From JAIRVZ01 sp031553755 (lineage in GTDB: Bacteria > Bacteroidota > Bacteroidia > Bacteroidales > Azobacteroidaceae): 64,000 nucleotides of DNA. This document shows positions 19,301 to 28,762 of the stretch, in pieces; within the stretch, counting starts at the first letter, position 1, and every line of letters starts with the position of its first letter. Location of the stretch: positions 124,001-188,000 of the forward strand of contig JAVBKZ010000021.1 in the NCBI GenBank assembly GCA_031553755.1, read 5' to 3'. The notes under the pieces are model-generated. The model was not told where the DNA came from. It did not search any database and saw only the letters and a list, made by a program, of their open reading frames with translations. Position numbers and translations under genes: made by a program.

Positions 19301-20545
19301 AGCAATGGAAGTAATATCACACTTAAAGAAATGGCAGTTAAAGTCGTTATTTCTACAGGAGAAGACTTGAAAGTAGGTCTTCGTACAAGCAATAAAAAAG
19401 GAGATGGAACATCAGTAACAGATGAAAATACAGGTTGGTTTAAGGTTGATTATTTCCGGTTAGAATGTGTCAGAGAGTATACCGTAGACAATCTTAAAAC
19501 TCAATTGGGAGAATTGCTCGAAGAAGCTCAACATCTCTACGGTTCAAGAAGGGAAGGAACTGGGGGAGGAGAATATCCTTCGACAGCTTGTTCCGCTTTT
19601 AATTCAATAATACAATCATCTCAGGCAACACATCAAAATTCTTCTTCAACTTTGACTCAATTGATTGATGCTTTCAAAAAATTAGAATCAGGAGTTAAAA
19701 CATTTAAGAAAAGTGTTATACCTTATACCGCCTATATTGTTAATCCAAGTTTCGAATATAAATCGGCCGGAGTATTGAATGATGGAACAACATTCAGGGG
19801 CGATCCTTATGGTTGGTCACGTACCGGTACTTTGAAGGGTGAATCATGGGGAATCAATAGCGATGCGACAAACAAAGAGGGTAATAATGTATGCTGGTAT
19901 AGTTCTTCTCCTTTGCCAAATAATTTTGAATTGTATCAAGTTATTAAAGGCCTTCCTGCGGGAGAATACACTGTTCGTTGCCGGATGGGAGTTTCGAGTA
20001 ATAACGTAGTCGGAACACAGCGACTTTTTGCTAATAACGATGTTCAATATTATGGGTATGAATCAAATTTTTCATACAATTTTACAGATAATGAAAATCG
20101 TACTTTTGCCTGTTTGGATGGAACTTCCACTTTTTATTTGCAAGAAATGGAAGTAAATACTGTAATCAAAAATGGAGAAGATTTGAAACTGGGAATCCGC
20201 ACATCCAATAAAAAGCTTGATGGAACAAGCGATAATTCAGGAAATACCGGATGGTTTAAAGTCGATTATTTTCGTTTGGAATTGAAAGAATTGCGTGGAG
20301 AAACAAGCATAAATATGATTGAAGAAAATTTATTCAAAATAATTGGAGAAAAAGAAAGTTGTCAAATCATTATGGGAAAACCTTTTTCTTCTGCAAACGT
20401 CAGAATTATCTCTTTATCAGGATATACGGTTTATAACAGCGCAATCAAAGATGTGAATACAAGAATTACACTTCCAACCGGACTTTATATTGTTGTAGTT
20501 TCTATTGATGGAAAGACTCAAACAGGTAAAATTTTAGTAAAATAA
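16382..20545 (+). CDS. GH115 xylan alpha-1,2-glucuronidase with duplicated C-terminal modules and T9SS tail
   Basis: Large secreted enzyme (1387 aa) that removes (4-O-methyl)glucuronic acid from xylan. The GH115 region (about residues 28-830) shows the N-terminal Rossmann-like domain (ALVIAGSDPRGTAFGIFELS) and conserved barrel stretches WVWWADVIPE, KYRGMFINDEDFG, RTKSNFFWPAMHA, GSSHCEPML, TLGMRGVHDS and LLWPDDNHGYIRQLS. After it come two homologous modules of about 190 aa (roughly 842-1031 and 1114-1303). Both contain FEY.SAGVLNDGTTFRG and DPYGWSRTGTLKG, separated by a helical linker. The end is a T9SS-type sorting domain. The modules are probably carbohydrate-binding; I do not recognise the family. 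The enzyme is unusually long for GH115 because of the repeats. It is expected at the cell surface or released, upstream of SusCD import. Confidence 0.92.
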   Translation: MKKILLTSTLIGIFTFFSLAMSAGIVISNTNTSGSFPLVSNNVSASVVVDNNDMEVVKIVAEAFCNDVKLLTGIKPVIKTAVDNAPVVIVGTLGKSTLIDQLASSGKINKSRIEGKWETFCIAVVDNPVSGVDKALVIAGSDPRGTAFGIFELSRKMGVSPWVWWADVIPETHDAIYVSGDEAFGPPSVKYRGMFINDEDFGMKPWAAKNMDPTIRNGSGDIGPRAHEKIFELMLRTKSNFFWPAMHACTKAFWYYNNAQANNPEVARKYQIVLGSSHCEPMLRDNEDEWRQNFKTEYPGVTQGEWNWKTNSAVITKYWEDRVKESKNNPAIYTLGMRGVHDSQMLGYNNDDERAVALKGIIATQRNLLETYLEKPKATVPQLFCPYKEALSHYNKGIDLPVDVTLLWPDDNHGYIRQLSTPTEQARSGGSGVYYHFSYWGNPQDYLWLASSSPAWISYEMSKAYQLNAKDIWVFNVGDIKPAEFEYQFAMDLAWDVDAWTPEKAHTYTLAWAKEHFGNDLAQEIAEIKNQYYHLTASGRPDQIHRVAFSVEETEKRLIAYAELDNKAKALESRIPNRLKDAYFQLITYPVRCAAAMNEKILGARLSFEYASQGKVTEALQITDRAKVGYKVIRELTNQYNKVMANGKWNGMMDYSPKDLGVFFEPNVATEEIINGDVIPLKTSDKTTVIPVKNFSAKTGAGVTLLEGLGVGGASVTVWPLNMTQYTSANITSAPNVEYKISLKKGANKIGLKCLPTFPLYEGYDLRYAVSVDGNIPQFISIKTSAETGDWNGNVLRGYAIDNIAIQSNTDREASLKIYFADPGLTLSSIEITTEESDLLSGKMVNPDFEYQSAGVLNDGTTFRGDPYGWSRTGTLKGNSWGINKDAANYHGMNVCWYGSTPMPASFELSQVIKGLPAGEYVVRCLLGVPKEALTNQRLFANKNVEYYGKESDYVSNLTSGEVNTFAGYTEDNSNGSNITLKEMAVKVVISTGEDLKVGLRTSNKKGDGTSVTDENTGWFKVDYFRLECVREYTVDNLKTQLGELLEEAQHLYGSRREGTGGGEYPSTACSAFNSIIQSSQATHQNSSSTLTQLIDAFKKLESGVKTFKKSVIPYTAYIVNPSFEYKSAGVLNDGTTFRGDPYGWSRTGTLKGESWGINSDATNKEGNNVCWYSSSPLPNNFELYQVIKGLPAGEYTVRCRMGVSSNNVVGTQRLFANNDVQYYGYESNFSYNFTDNENRTFACLDGTSTFYLQEMEVNTVIKNGEDLKLGIRTSNKKLDGTSDNSGNTGWFKVDYFRLELKELRGETSINMIEENLFKIIGEKESCQIIMGKPFSSANVRIISLSGYTVYNSAIKDVNTRITLPTGLYIVVVSIDGKTQTGKILVK
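18910..20290 (+). repeat. tandem duplication of a C-terminal module within the GH115 gene
   Basis: Two homologous coding segments, about 18910-19475 and 19725-20290. The best conserved part, around 18945-19010 and 19760-19825, is close to identical at the DNA level and encodes GDPYGWSRTGTLKG in both copies. Later blocks (KGLPAGEY.VRC, NKK.DGTS, TGWFKVDYFRLE) are also shared but have diverged. This indicates an internal duplication that is not very old. Confidence 0.85.
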
Positions 20546-20597
20546 CCTAAAATAAAAATATAAACAGATTTTCATTGATTACTATATACAAAATATT

Positions 20598-23201
20598 ATG
20601 AGAAAAATATCATTAATAATAAGTCTTGTCGCTACTTTTTTCTTGTCAGGAATGATGTCTTATGCGCAAGAATGGCAGATGAAACAGGCGCGTATTATGA
20701 CTTCATGGTCTGAAAAAATAGATCCGGAAAATGTATTGCCCGAATATCCCCGTCCACAGATGGTACGTGGTAATTGGTTGAATTTGAATGGTATTTGGGA
20801 TTTTACACAAGCCAATTCATATCATTCCAAACGACCATACGACTATAAGATCCTTGTGCCTTTTCCGATGGAATCTGCCATTTCCGGATTGAAATGGACT
20901 GATTTAGCGAATCAATACGGAGGAAAAGGATACATCTATCGTCGCTTTTTTACTATTCCGGAAAACATGAAAGGGAAGAAGATTCTACTGCATTTTGGAG
21001 GGGTAGGTTGTTTCAGTGAGATTTGGATTGATGAAGCCAAGGTCGGTAATCATTTAGGGGAATATGACCCATTTTATTTTGATATTACTTCATCTTTGAA
21101 AACAGATAGGGAACAACATGAAATTTCTGTAGTCGTACAAGATTATCAAAATCATGGGGGAACTCCTACCGGAAAACAAAAAACCAATGAAAAAGGAATT
21201 TGGTATACTCCAAGTACTGGTATTTGGCAAACCGTATGGCTCGAAGCCGTAAATGATGTTTACATTCGCAAACTAGACATAACTCCTGATATAGACAAAA
21301 AAGAAATAAATATAACCACCTTCGCTTCTTCTGTATCCGATTCATATAATGTTGAGCTTGAAATATATGATGGAGAAAAACTGATTTCTAAAACAAGTGA
21401 TGTTAAAACGGATAAAAATAAGGCGATTCAAATACCGGATATGAAACTTTGGAGCCCGGACAACCCATTTCTTTATGATCTGAAAATAAATCTTTATGAG
21501 AATGGAAATCTTGTAGATACTGTCAGAAGTTATTTTGGTATGCGTAAAGTTAATATGGGAACCTTTGCCGGACGACCTTGTATTTTGCTGAATAATGAAT
21601 ATATTTTCCAACATGGTGTTTTGGATCAGGGATATTGGCCGGATGGTATATATACGGCTCCTTCGGATGAAGCGTTGAAATATGACCTTGAAGTTACCAA
21701 AAGACTTGGCATGAATATGACCCGCAAGCATATTAAAATAGAACCGGCACGTTGGTATTATCATTGCGACAAGTTAGGATTGTTGGTTTGGCAGGATATG
21801 CCTACTTCTTCAGGAGATCCTAAGTATGCAGGGATGGGAACCAAACGCGATAATTTTCATCGGGAAATGAAACTCATGATTGAAAATTTGAAGAATCATC
21901 CGAGTATTATTATGTGGGTAGTTTATAATGAAGGTTGGGATCAACCGGCCGACAATGCTATTGTAAAACAAGGAGTGGATATTGTTCGTGCCGCGGATAG
22001 CACTCGTTTGGTTAATGGAACCAGCGGATGGAGAGATATAGAATATGGAGATATCAAAGATACCCATTGGTATCCTAAACCAAATTTATTTCCCAATCAT
22101 GAAAATAAGCGAGCTGTTGTTTGTGGAGAATATGGAGGAATCACACTTCGTATTGACGGACATCAATGGCTTGGTGGTAGCAATATGACTTATACGGAAG
22201 TAAAAACATCCGATGCGCTGAAAAATACGTTTAACGAACATACAGATCGAGTCCTTACATTGGGAGCGGAAGGAATTTGCGCGGCGGTATATACGCAAAT
22301 AACAGATGTGGAAGACGAAGAAAACGGATTGATGACTTACGACCGGAAAGTAATAAAAGTAAATGAAGCCGAAATGAACGTCATAGCCAATAAAATCAAA
22401 CATAATTATACGCATGGGGTTGTAGAAGTGCTGCCTTTTTCCCGGGAAAATCACAGTAAAGCAAATTGGAAATTTCTCAAAACGACAACTCCTCTTTCGG
22501 GTGCAAATTGGAAAGAAATTAGCTATAATGATTCGGATTGGGAGTTAGGGCAAGCTCCATTCGGCAATGACATTTCCTTGACAGAGAATTTCAATATCAG
22601 TTATAAAATCGCGAATTGGACTACTTCTTACATTTATATGCGCCGTACTGTGGAATTTAATGATTTACTGACTTCTGAAAACATAGATAATCTTAGAGCT
22701 TATGTATTTCATGATGAAGATTGTTTGGTGTATCTTAATGGTATCCTAATTGGTCAGTGGACTGGATTTGAAACTCGATATCAATGTAAGTTATTGAATA
22801 TGAGTCAAGTGAAGGCGGCTATAAAATTAGGACAACCCAATGTTTTGGCAGTTTGTTGTAAGCAAACAACAGGCGGGCAGTTTGTTGATATTGGATTTTG
22901 TCTTTATGATATAGAACGTAAACAGGTTATGAAACCTACTTCTTTCAAAACTCCCATAATTGATAAAAAAAATGTGACTTTACAGATAATTCCCAATCCG
23001 ACAAAATCAGAATTTTCTCTAAATATAGGAGAAAAAGAACATATTTCAGGTATTTCCTTGTTTGATATCTCTGGGAAAATAGTGAAAAATTTTTCTCCTC
23101 AGGAAAGCTATAGTATCAGAGACATTAATGATGGAATATACATTGTCAGGGCAAATACTTCTATTGGGCAACTTTCCGGGCGTTTATTGGTAAATAAATA
23201 A
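20598..23201 (+). CDS. GH2 beta-glycosidase with T9SS tail
   Basis: Secreted 867-aa enzyme with signal peptide MRKISLIISLVATFFLSGMMSYAQ. It has the GH2 order: sugar-binding jelly roll (WLNLNGIWDFT, YIYRRFFTIPENMKGKKILLHFGGV), Ig-like domain, then the barrel. The acid/base is E445 in WVVYNEGWDQ and the nucleophile E511 in VVCGEYGG. After the barrel comes a second jelly-roll-like domain (about 600-760), then a T9SS sorting domain (LQIIPNPTKSEFSL, GIYIVRA). GH2 covers beta-galactosidase, beta-glucuronidase, beta-mannosidase and exo-acting arabinosidase. The subfamily cannot be set from motifs. A side-chain sugar of complex xylan is the natural guess. It lies 52 bp after GH115 and 24 bp before GH38, so these three are probably cotranscribed. 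Confidence 0.85.
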   Translation: MRKISLIISLVATFFLSGMMSYAQEWQMKQARIMTSWSEKIDPENVLPEYPRPQMVRGNWLNLNGIWDFTQANSYHSKRPYDYKILVPFPMESAISGLKWTDLANQYGGKGYIYRRFFTIPENMKGKKILLHFGGVGCFSEIWIDEAKVGNHLGEYDPFYFDITSSLKTDREQHEISVVVQDYQNHGGTPTGKQKTNEKGIWYTPSTGIWQTVWLEAVNDVYIRKLDITPDIDKKEINITTFASSVSDSYNVELEIYDGEKLISKTSDVKTDKNKAIQIPDMKLWSPDNPFLYDLKINLYENGNLVDTVRSYFGMRKVNMGTFAGRPCILLNNEYIFQHGVLDQGYWPDGIYTAPSDEALKYDLEVTKRLGMNMTRKHIKIEPARWYYHCDKLGLLVWQDMPTSSGDPKYAGMGTKRDNFHREMKLMIENLKNHPSIIMWVVYNEGWDQPADNAIVKQGVDIVRAADSTRLVNGTSGWRDIEYGDIKDTHWYPKPNLFPNHENKRAVVCGEYGGITLRIDGHQWLGGSNMTYTEVKTSDALKNTFNEHTDRVLTLGAEGICAAVYTQITDVEDEENGLMTYDRKVIKVNEAEMNVIANKIKHNYTHGVVEVLPFSRENHSKANWKFLKTTTPLSGANWKEISYNDSDWELGQAPFGNDISLTENFNISYKIANWTTSYIYMRRTVEFNDLLTSENIDNLRAYVFHDEDCLVYLNGILIGQWTGFETRYQCKLLNMSQVKAAIKLGQPNVLAVCCKQTTGGQFVDIGFCLYDIERKQVMKPTSFKTPIIDKKNVTLQIIPNPTKSEFSLNIGEKEHISGISLFDISGKIVKNFSPQESYSIRDINDGIYIVRANTSIGQLSGRLLVNK

Positions 23202-23225
23202 AATATACGAACAATATTCAATATT

Positions 23226-26200
23226 ATGAAAACAATGTTCACTCCTTCTAAAAAGATTGGAGTTCTTCTTTTATCTTTATCCTTTGCCTTACCATTATTT
23301 TCTGAAGGTAATTATGTTCCTCTTGTACTTTCGGGTTATAATGCCGATTTGGTATGTGAGAGCGATTGTAGTGGAATGCCTACCATAGATAAAGAACATT
23401 ATTTTTATTCGGCAGCAAAAAAAGCCGCCGGAGCAATTCCGCAAACATTGGTTTCCAAAATGGGAGTCACTTACAATCTGGCGCCTTTTGGAACAGAAAA
23501 TTCTCTTTTGCTAAAAGGAAGCGGTGGTGTAAAACAAGCTGTATTAACTTTAAGTACACCAACTCAAATGAGGGAACTTTGGTTTTTAGGTTTATCGGCC
23601 GACAAGCAACGCGATATTGAGATAACGGTAGGATATACAGACAATACATTGTCCGAAAAATTTAAAATATCTTTTCCCGATTGGTTCCAAGCTACTTCTG
23701 ACAACGTTTCTTATTATGGTTTAGGTCGTATTAAAACATCGGGAGTATACGATGAACGTCTGCAATTTAGTTTGTATGAGCGAATTGTGCCTGTGAACTC
23801 AGAAAAGACGGTAAAATCTATCAATGTGCAATATACGGGAACTGATGGTTCGGCGGTTGTTATTGCAGTTTCCGCGCTGATTAGTGGAGAACGTGATAAT
23901 AATGAACTGTATATGGTAGCCAATGCGCATTTTGACACGCAATACGATTGGGATGTTCAAACAAGTATTGACGAAAATATAAAAAAAACATTGGAGGGAA
24001 ATTTTAACTTATTTAAAAAATATCCAGCCTATCAGTTTAATTTTGAAGGAGCAATAAAATACATGTTTGCAAAAGAATATTATCCTCAACTATATGAAGA
24101 ATTGAAGGGCTATGTATCATCAGGTAACTGGCATATCAGTGGAGGTTCGATTGATGCAAATGATGTGATGGTTCCTTCGGCAGAATCAATTATTCGTAAT
24201 TTTTTGCTCGGACAGGAATTTTATAAGAAAGAATTTGGCAGAAAAGGAGGTGATGATATGATGTTGCCTGATTGCTTTGGCTTCCCTTATTCTTTGCCGA
24301 CATTAGGAAAACATTGTGGAATTGTCGGTTTTCATACACAAAAATTATCTTGGGGGTCGGCCTACAATTACGATGATTTACCTCATTTCGGTTTATGGCA
24401 GGGTGTTGATGGTTCGCAAATATATGCGGCGCTTAAAGGAGGATCTTATATGACAGAGTATAAGGAAAATTTAGCCTATAACTATGGCATGTTAAATGAG
24501 ATTTCAGGTAATAAGGCCAAGTTTGGAGTGTCAAAGGCTTTGCGCTATTTTGGAACCGGAGACAGGGGAGGAAGTGTTACGGAGGAAACTGTTGATTGGT
24601 TGGAAAAAAGTAAGGCTTCAACCGGTTTCGTTAATGTGAAAGTGGTTACACCCGATCAATTCTTTGAAAGTATTACACCAACAGAACATTCCAAATTACT
24701 TGTATGGAACAACGAATTACCAATGAAAGAACATGGTGTGGGATGTTATACATCACAAACTATTTTAAAATACTGGAATAGAAAAGGTGAATTATTGGCG
24801 GATGCTACTGAGAAATCATCAGTACTTGCTGATTGGATAGGGGGGCTTCCGTATCAATCGGATATTATACGAGATTCGTGGATCAGATTGTTGTGGCACC
24901 AGTTTCATGATGATCTTACCGGAACATCTATTCCGAAGGCTTATGTGTACACTCGCAACGATTTAATTTTAGGACAATTGGATTTGTCTCGTACATTAAA
25001 TAACGCGGCAGGCGCAATTTCCCGTAAAATGAACACGCAGGTAGTAGGTATTCCAATTGTTGTATACAATCCTCTTTCAATACAACGCGAAGATATTGTA
25101 GAGGCGGCGATAACATTGACATCTCAACCTTCTGACATTAGCATTTATAACTCTTCGGGTGATGTTGTGCCTGCACAGATAATAAATTATAAAAATGGTG
25201 TACTTTCTTTTATATTCAAAGCTGATGTGCCCTCATTAGGATATACAACTTATGATTTACGATTGAATGATGACGCTTCTTCAAAAATAACGAGCACCTT
25301 ACAAACAACTCAAAACACAATTGAAAACAATGAGTATGTAATTGCACTAAATCAATCGGGAGATATTCAATCTATCATAGATAAAAAACAGGGAAATAAA
25401 GAATTGCTGAAATCTCCGATCCGACTTTCTATGCAACTTGATAAACCGGAAAAATATTGGTCGTGGGAGATAAGTTGGACTGATAATCAGCGTACTCCTT
25501 ACGGATATGTAAATGATAAAACTGAAATAAGTATTTCGGAAAAAGGACCTCTAAGATCGGCATTAAAAATAAGCCGTACAAAAAATGGATCGCAGTTTGT
25601 TCAATATGTCCGTATGACTTCAGGAGTAAATGAAGATCGAATAGACTTTGTAAACGAGGTGGATTGGCAAAGTAAAGAAACTTTGTTGAAAGTGGAATTT
25701 CCTCTGACTGTCAATAACGAAAAAGCTACTTACGATATTTCTATTGGAACAATTGAACGTGGAAACCGTATTTCTACATTGCATGAAGTAGCCGGACATC
25801 AGTGGGCTGATATGACACACAACGACAAATCGTATGGAATTTCTATTTTAAATGACTGTAAATATGGATGGGACAAGGTCGACAATAATACTATTCGACT
25901 TACACTGATACATACTCCGGGTACAGCTACTGCTTTACGAGAATATCAACGGCTTCAGGATTTGGGTTTGAATAAATTTACTTATTCATTTTACCGTCAC
26001 ATGAATGAATGGAATGAAACTACTCAATGGCAAGCATCTAAATTAAATCAACCTTTGATGGCTTATGAAGCTCCAAAACATGAAGGAACTTTAGGTAAGT
26101 CATTTGAATTTGTAAAATTAAATACGGAAAAAGTTGCGATAAAAGCATTGAAAAAGGCAGAAGCTTCGAACAATATGATTATACGTGTTTATGAATTGAC

Positions 26201-27758
26201 AGGTGAAAATCATGATAATGTAGAGATTACTTTCCCTGCCAATATTATGTCGGCCAAAGAAGTAAATGGTTTGGAAGAAGAGATGGGAAATCTGGTTTTT
26301 TTTGGAAATAAAATATCTTTCAATATTACTAAATATCAACCTAAAACGTTTGCTGTCAAATTAGCGGATTATGTAGATGAAAAATTCTCAGAACCTTCGT
26401 CAACTAATGTGGATTTGGAGTACAATATTGATGTTATGAGTTCGGATTCTAAAAAAACTGATGGACGTTTTGGTTCTTCTAACTTTGTTTATCCGTCAGA
26501 ATTGTTTTCCAATGAAATAATGTCAGACGGAGTCAAATTTAAAGTAGGCCCTCGCCAAGATGGCTTGAAAAACGCGATTCAGTGTGAAGGACAAGAGATA
26601 AATTTACCACAAGCTACTTCAAACAAGAAACTTTATATCTTGGCAGCGAGTCAAAATATAAATGGGTCTTCTGTTGAGTTTTTAGTGGACGGCATAGCTC
26701 ATTCGGTAAGTGTATCTTATTTTGCCGAATATGTCGGAACATGGGGAACTGCATTTGCAGAACAAAGTTACAGAAAAGAAAATGTCGCGTTTACTGCCAC
26801 TCATCGTCATAACTATTCGCAAAATAAAAATGATGCATATTCTTATTTGTACATTTACAAATACATGATTCCTATTGATGGAAATGCTAAAAAATTGACA
26901 TTACCTGAAAAATCAGATGTAATTGTATTCGCGGCATCAGTGTCGGACAATGAAAATGATGATGCGACACCCATAACGAAAATTTATAACTTGCCTGAAT
27001 ACGAAGACATTGTTCCCGAAGTTGGAGTTGGCGTGTGTGGTATGCGGTTGATTCCAAAAACTGTAACTGCTTCAGGATATACTAAAGCTGCTGAAGCTCC
27101 TGAAATGGCGATAGACAACGATTCATATACAAAGTGGTGTGACAATACTTCTACAGTCAAAACATTGACGTATACTTTTGAAAAAGACGTTAAAATTTGT
27201 CAATGGAATGTGTTACATGCAGGTTTGGAAGGAGACAGCAAGATAACATCCGGTTTCAAGCTACAAGCATACAATACCGCAAACCAAAGTTGGAATGATA
27301 TTGATATTGTCACAAATAACACTCAAAACAAAACAGCGCGTTTAATAGGGCCTTTTATAACAAATCAAATACGGCTTTACATAACTAAAGAAGAACAAGA
27401 TGGAGTAAAAGCCGCTCGCATTTATTCGTTCGATGTTTATGGCTCTGAAGCAGACAATACAAATATTACAGATGCCAAGTTGGAAGAAACAATTAAACTG
27501 CAAAATTATCCCAATCCATTTGCTAAAAGTACCATTATTTCCTGCACGCTTCCGTTAGGAACAAACAAAGCTCGCCTTAATATATATGACCTGACAGGTA
27601 ACTTAGTATCCTCTCAAATATATCAGGTAGCAGGAGGGGAAAATCAAATAGTTTGGAACAATTCGGTTAATTTATCAGGAATGTATTTTTATACTGTTTC
27701 CGCTATTAGTTCGGGAAGCGTAATACAACAAGGAACCGGAAAAATGTTGATAGAATAA
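23226..27758 (+). CDS. GH38 alpha-mannosidase with F5/8C-like domain and T9SS tail
   Basis: A 1510-aa secreted enzyme. The GH38 catalytic domain starts near residue 225 with the zinc-ligand motif NAHFDTQYDWD (H235, D237), continues with FNFEGAIKYMF and GGSIDANDVM, and has the nucleophile D349 in MMLPDCFGF. It continues with LLWHQFHDDLTGTSIP and the C-terminal beta domains of the family to about residue 1060. Next is a poorly recognised sandwich, then an F5/8C-like module (KAAEAPEMAIDNDSYTKWCDN, about 1290-1410), and a T9SS tail (LQNYPNPFAKSTII, GMYFYTV). GH38 is retaining and acts on alpha-mannosides, usually of N-glycans. Finding it at the end of a xylan-type operon is unexpected, as is the long multi-modular form. 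It is the last gene before a strong terminator. Confidence 0.9.
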   Translation: MKTMFTPSKKIGVLLLSLSFALPLFSEGNYVPLVLSGYNADLVCESDCSGMPTIDKEHYFYSAAKKAAGAIPQTLVSKMGVTYNLAPFGTENSLLLKGSGGVKQAVLTLSTPTQMRELWFLGLSADKQRDIEITVGYTDNTLSEKFKISFPDWFQATSDNVSYYGLGRIKTSGVYDERLQFSLYERIVPVNSEKTVKSINVQYTGTDGSAVVIAVSALISGERDNNELYMVANAHFDTQYDWDVQTSIDENIKKTLEGNFNLFKKYPAYQFNFEGAIKYMFAKEYYPQLYEELKGYVSSGNWHISGGSIDANDVMVPSAESIIRNFLLGQEFYKKEFGRKGGDDMMLPDCFGFPYSLPTLGKHCGIVGFHTQKLSWGSAYNYDDLPHFGLWQGVDGSQIYAALKGGSYMTEYKENLAYNYGMLNEISGNKAKFGVSKALRYFGTGDRGGSVTEETVDWLEKSKASTGFVNVKVVTPDQFFESITPTEHSKLLVWNNELPMKEHGVGCYTSQTILKYWNRKGELLADATEKSSVLADWIGGLPYQSDIIRDSWIRLLWHQFHDDLTGTSIPKAYVYTRNDLILGQLDLSRTLNNAAGAISRKMNTQVVGIPIVVYNPLSIQREDIVEAAITLTSQPSDISIYNSSGDVVPAQIINYKNGVLSFIFKADVPSLGYTTYDLRLNDDASSKITSTLQTTQNTIENNEYVIALNQSGDIQSIIDKKQGNKELLKSPIRLSMQLDKPEKYWSWEISWTDNQRTPYGYVNDKTEISISEKGPLRSALKISRTKNGSQFVQYVRMTSGVNEDRIDFVNEVDWQSKETLLKVEFPLTVNNEKATYDISIGTIERGNRISTLHEVAGHQWADMTHNDKSYGISILNDCKYGWDKVDNNTIRLTLIHTPGTATALREYQRLQDLGLNKFTYSFYRHMNEWNETTQWQASKLNQPLMAYEAPKHEGTLGKSFEFVKLNTEKVAIKALKKAEASNNMIIRVYELTGENHDNVEITFPANIMSAKEVNGLEEEMGNLVFFGNKISFNITKYQPKTFAVKLADYVDEKFSEPSSTNVDLEYNIDVMSSDSKKTDGRFGSSNFVYPSELFSNEIMSDGVKFKVGPRQDGLKNAIQCEGQEINLPQATSNKKLYILAASQNINGSSVEFLVDGIAHSVSVSYFAEYVGTWGTAFAEQSYRKENVAFTATHRHNYSQNKNDAYSYLYIYKYMIPIDGNAKKLTLPEKSDVIVFAASVSDNENDDATPITKIYNLPEYEDIVPEVGVGVCGMRLIPKTVTASGYTKAAEAPEMAIDNDSYTKWCDNTSTVKTLTYTFEKDVKICQWNVLHAGLEGDSKITSGFKLQAYNTANQSWNDIDIVTNNTQNKTARLIGPFITNQIRLYITKEEQDGVKAARIYSFDVYGSEADNTNITDAKLEETIKLQNYPNPFAKSTIISCTLPLGTNKARLNIYDLTGNLVSSQIYQVAGGENQIVWNNSVNLSGMYFYTVSAISSGSVIQQGTGKMLIE

Positions 27759-27765
27759 CAAACAG

Positions 27766-27801
27766 CAAGGGCATCCGAAAACTCCCGATGCCCTTGTTTT
27801 T
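27766..27801 (+). terminator. rho-independent terminator after the GH38 gene
   Basis: Perfect 10-bp stem (CAAGGGCATC at 27766-27775 with GATGCCCTTG at 27787-27796), 11-nt loop, then TTTTTAT. It begins 8 bp after the GH38 stop and closes the plus-strand PUL. A convergent gene ends about 100 bp further on. Confidence 0.9.
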
Positions 27802-27898
27802 ATTCATAAAAGAAACCCTATATTGATTTGATAATAAATTTTATGAATACTGAAAGTTTGGTTAATTGTTTCTGTTAAAAATGAATCTTTCCTAAATA

Positions 27899-28441
27899 TT
27901 AATGGACAGCCAATTGAATATCAAACCGCCCGGAAGTTACATTAATAACAGAATCACCTAAATGTTTGAACGATTCGTTTGAAAAACGGGAATGTCCGGG
28001 AAATTGAAACTGTCCACTTACAACCATGTTTATGGTGTCGAATTTAGTTAATATTATTTCCCCGATTTCTTTTCCTCCAAAAATATAAGATGATTCATTC
28101 TTTTTAGTTGGATAATAAATGACTTCATTTATTTTCTTTCTTACATTTTCTTTAGGGTTTAATACGAGTAACGATATGGATGCACCGCTTTTAGAATCAG
28201 CGCCTAAACTTAATAATCTCAGGTCTTTAGAATAAGTTGCTCCGATCGGATTATTTTTCCAAAACACTGTTTTTTTTGAATTTACAAATAATTTTCCATC
28301 GATATAACAGCCAAGAGTATTAATTCCTGATTCTGATTTTTGTGGTAATTCTGTGAATTCTTCATTTTCTTTAATATTATCACAAGAGTATAAAAAAAAC
28401 AGGCACATAAATGTGATTTCTATGAGTTTCAAAGGTTTCAT
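27899..28441 (-). CDS. DUF6252-type lipoprotein of unknown function
   Basis: Small lipoprotein (180 aa) with signal MKPLKLIEITFMCLFFLYSC and a charged linker. The core begins NTLGCYIDGKLFVNS, the typical opening of DUF6252-like proteins of Bacteroidota, and continues as predicted beta strands (SYIFGGKEIGEIILTKFD, MVVSGQFQF). No enzymatic motif is visible. It stands alone, facing the GH38 gene across the terminator. It has no evident link to either PUL and its function is unknown. Confidence 0.65.
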   Translation of the reverse strand: MKPLKLIEITFMCLFFLYSCDNIKENEEFTELPQKSESGINTLGCYIDGKLFVNSKKTVFWKNNPIGATYSKDLRLLSLGADSKSGASISLLVLNPKENVRKKINEVIYYPTKKNESSYIFGGKEIGEIILTKFDTINMVVSGQFQFPGHSRFSNESFKHLGDSVINVTSGRFDIQLAVH

Positions 28442-28762
28442 GATTTTAATATTTTTAGATACGTAAGATAAATAACTTAATCCGCTAAAGTAATACCTCC
28501 TTTCTGTTCATAACGGTTTCATTAGAATTATTATAATGTGTCAGCGTTAATGTCATAGCAACACAAAAATATAGATTAATTTTGAATTATTAACAATAAT
28601 TAAGTATGTTATATAACATAAATAAAATTGAAAGGCTTTTATATTCAGAGATGAGGTCTAAATCCTTATATGAATAAGATCAGAAAATTAATACAAAAAA
28701 AACTTTAATTTTTTATGTATTAATTATCGTTCAAAATATGATTGATGTTGATAATTAGGTTT
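28442..28762. other. AT-rich intergenic region, nothing recognised
   Basis: About 320 bp between two minus-strand genes. It is strongly AT-rich with many short stop-containing frames. On the minus strand a near match to the -7 box (TACTTTAG, around 28485-28492) lies about 45 bp before the DUF6252 gene. I found no tRNA, convincing terminator, long repeat or small ORF with a signal. The mnmD transcript presumably ends here. Confidence 0.4.

Noticed and set aside
28442..28762. Small RNA or tRNA in the intergenic region
   Set aside because: No cloverleaf, no conserved tRNA arms and no clear promoter-terminator pair; only AT-rich sequence.
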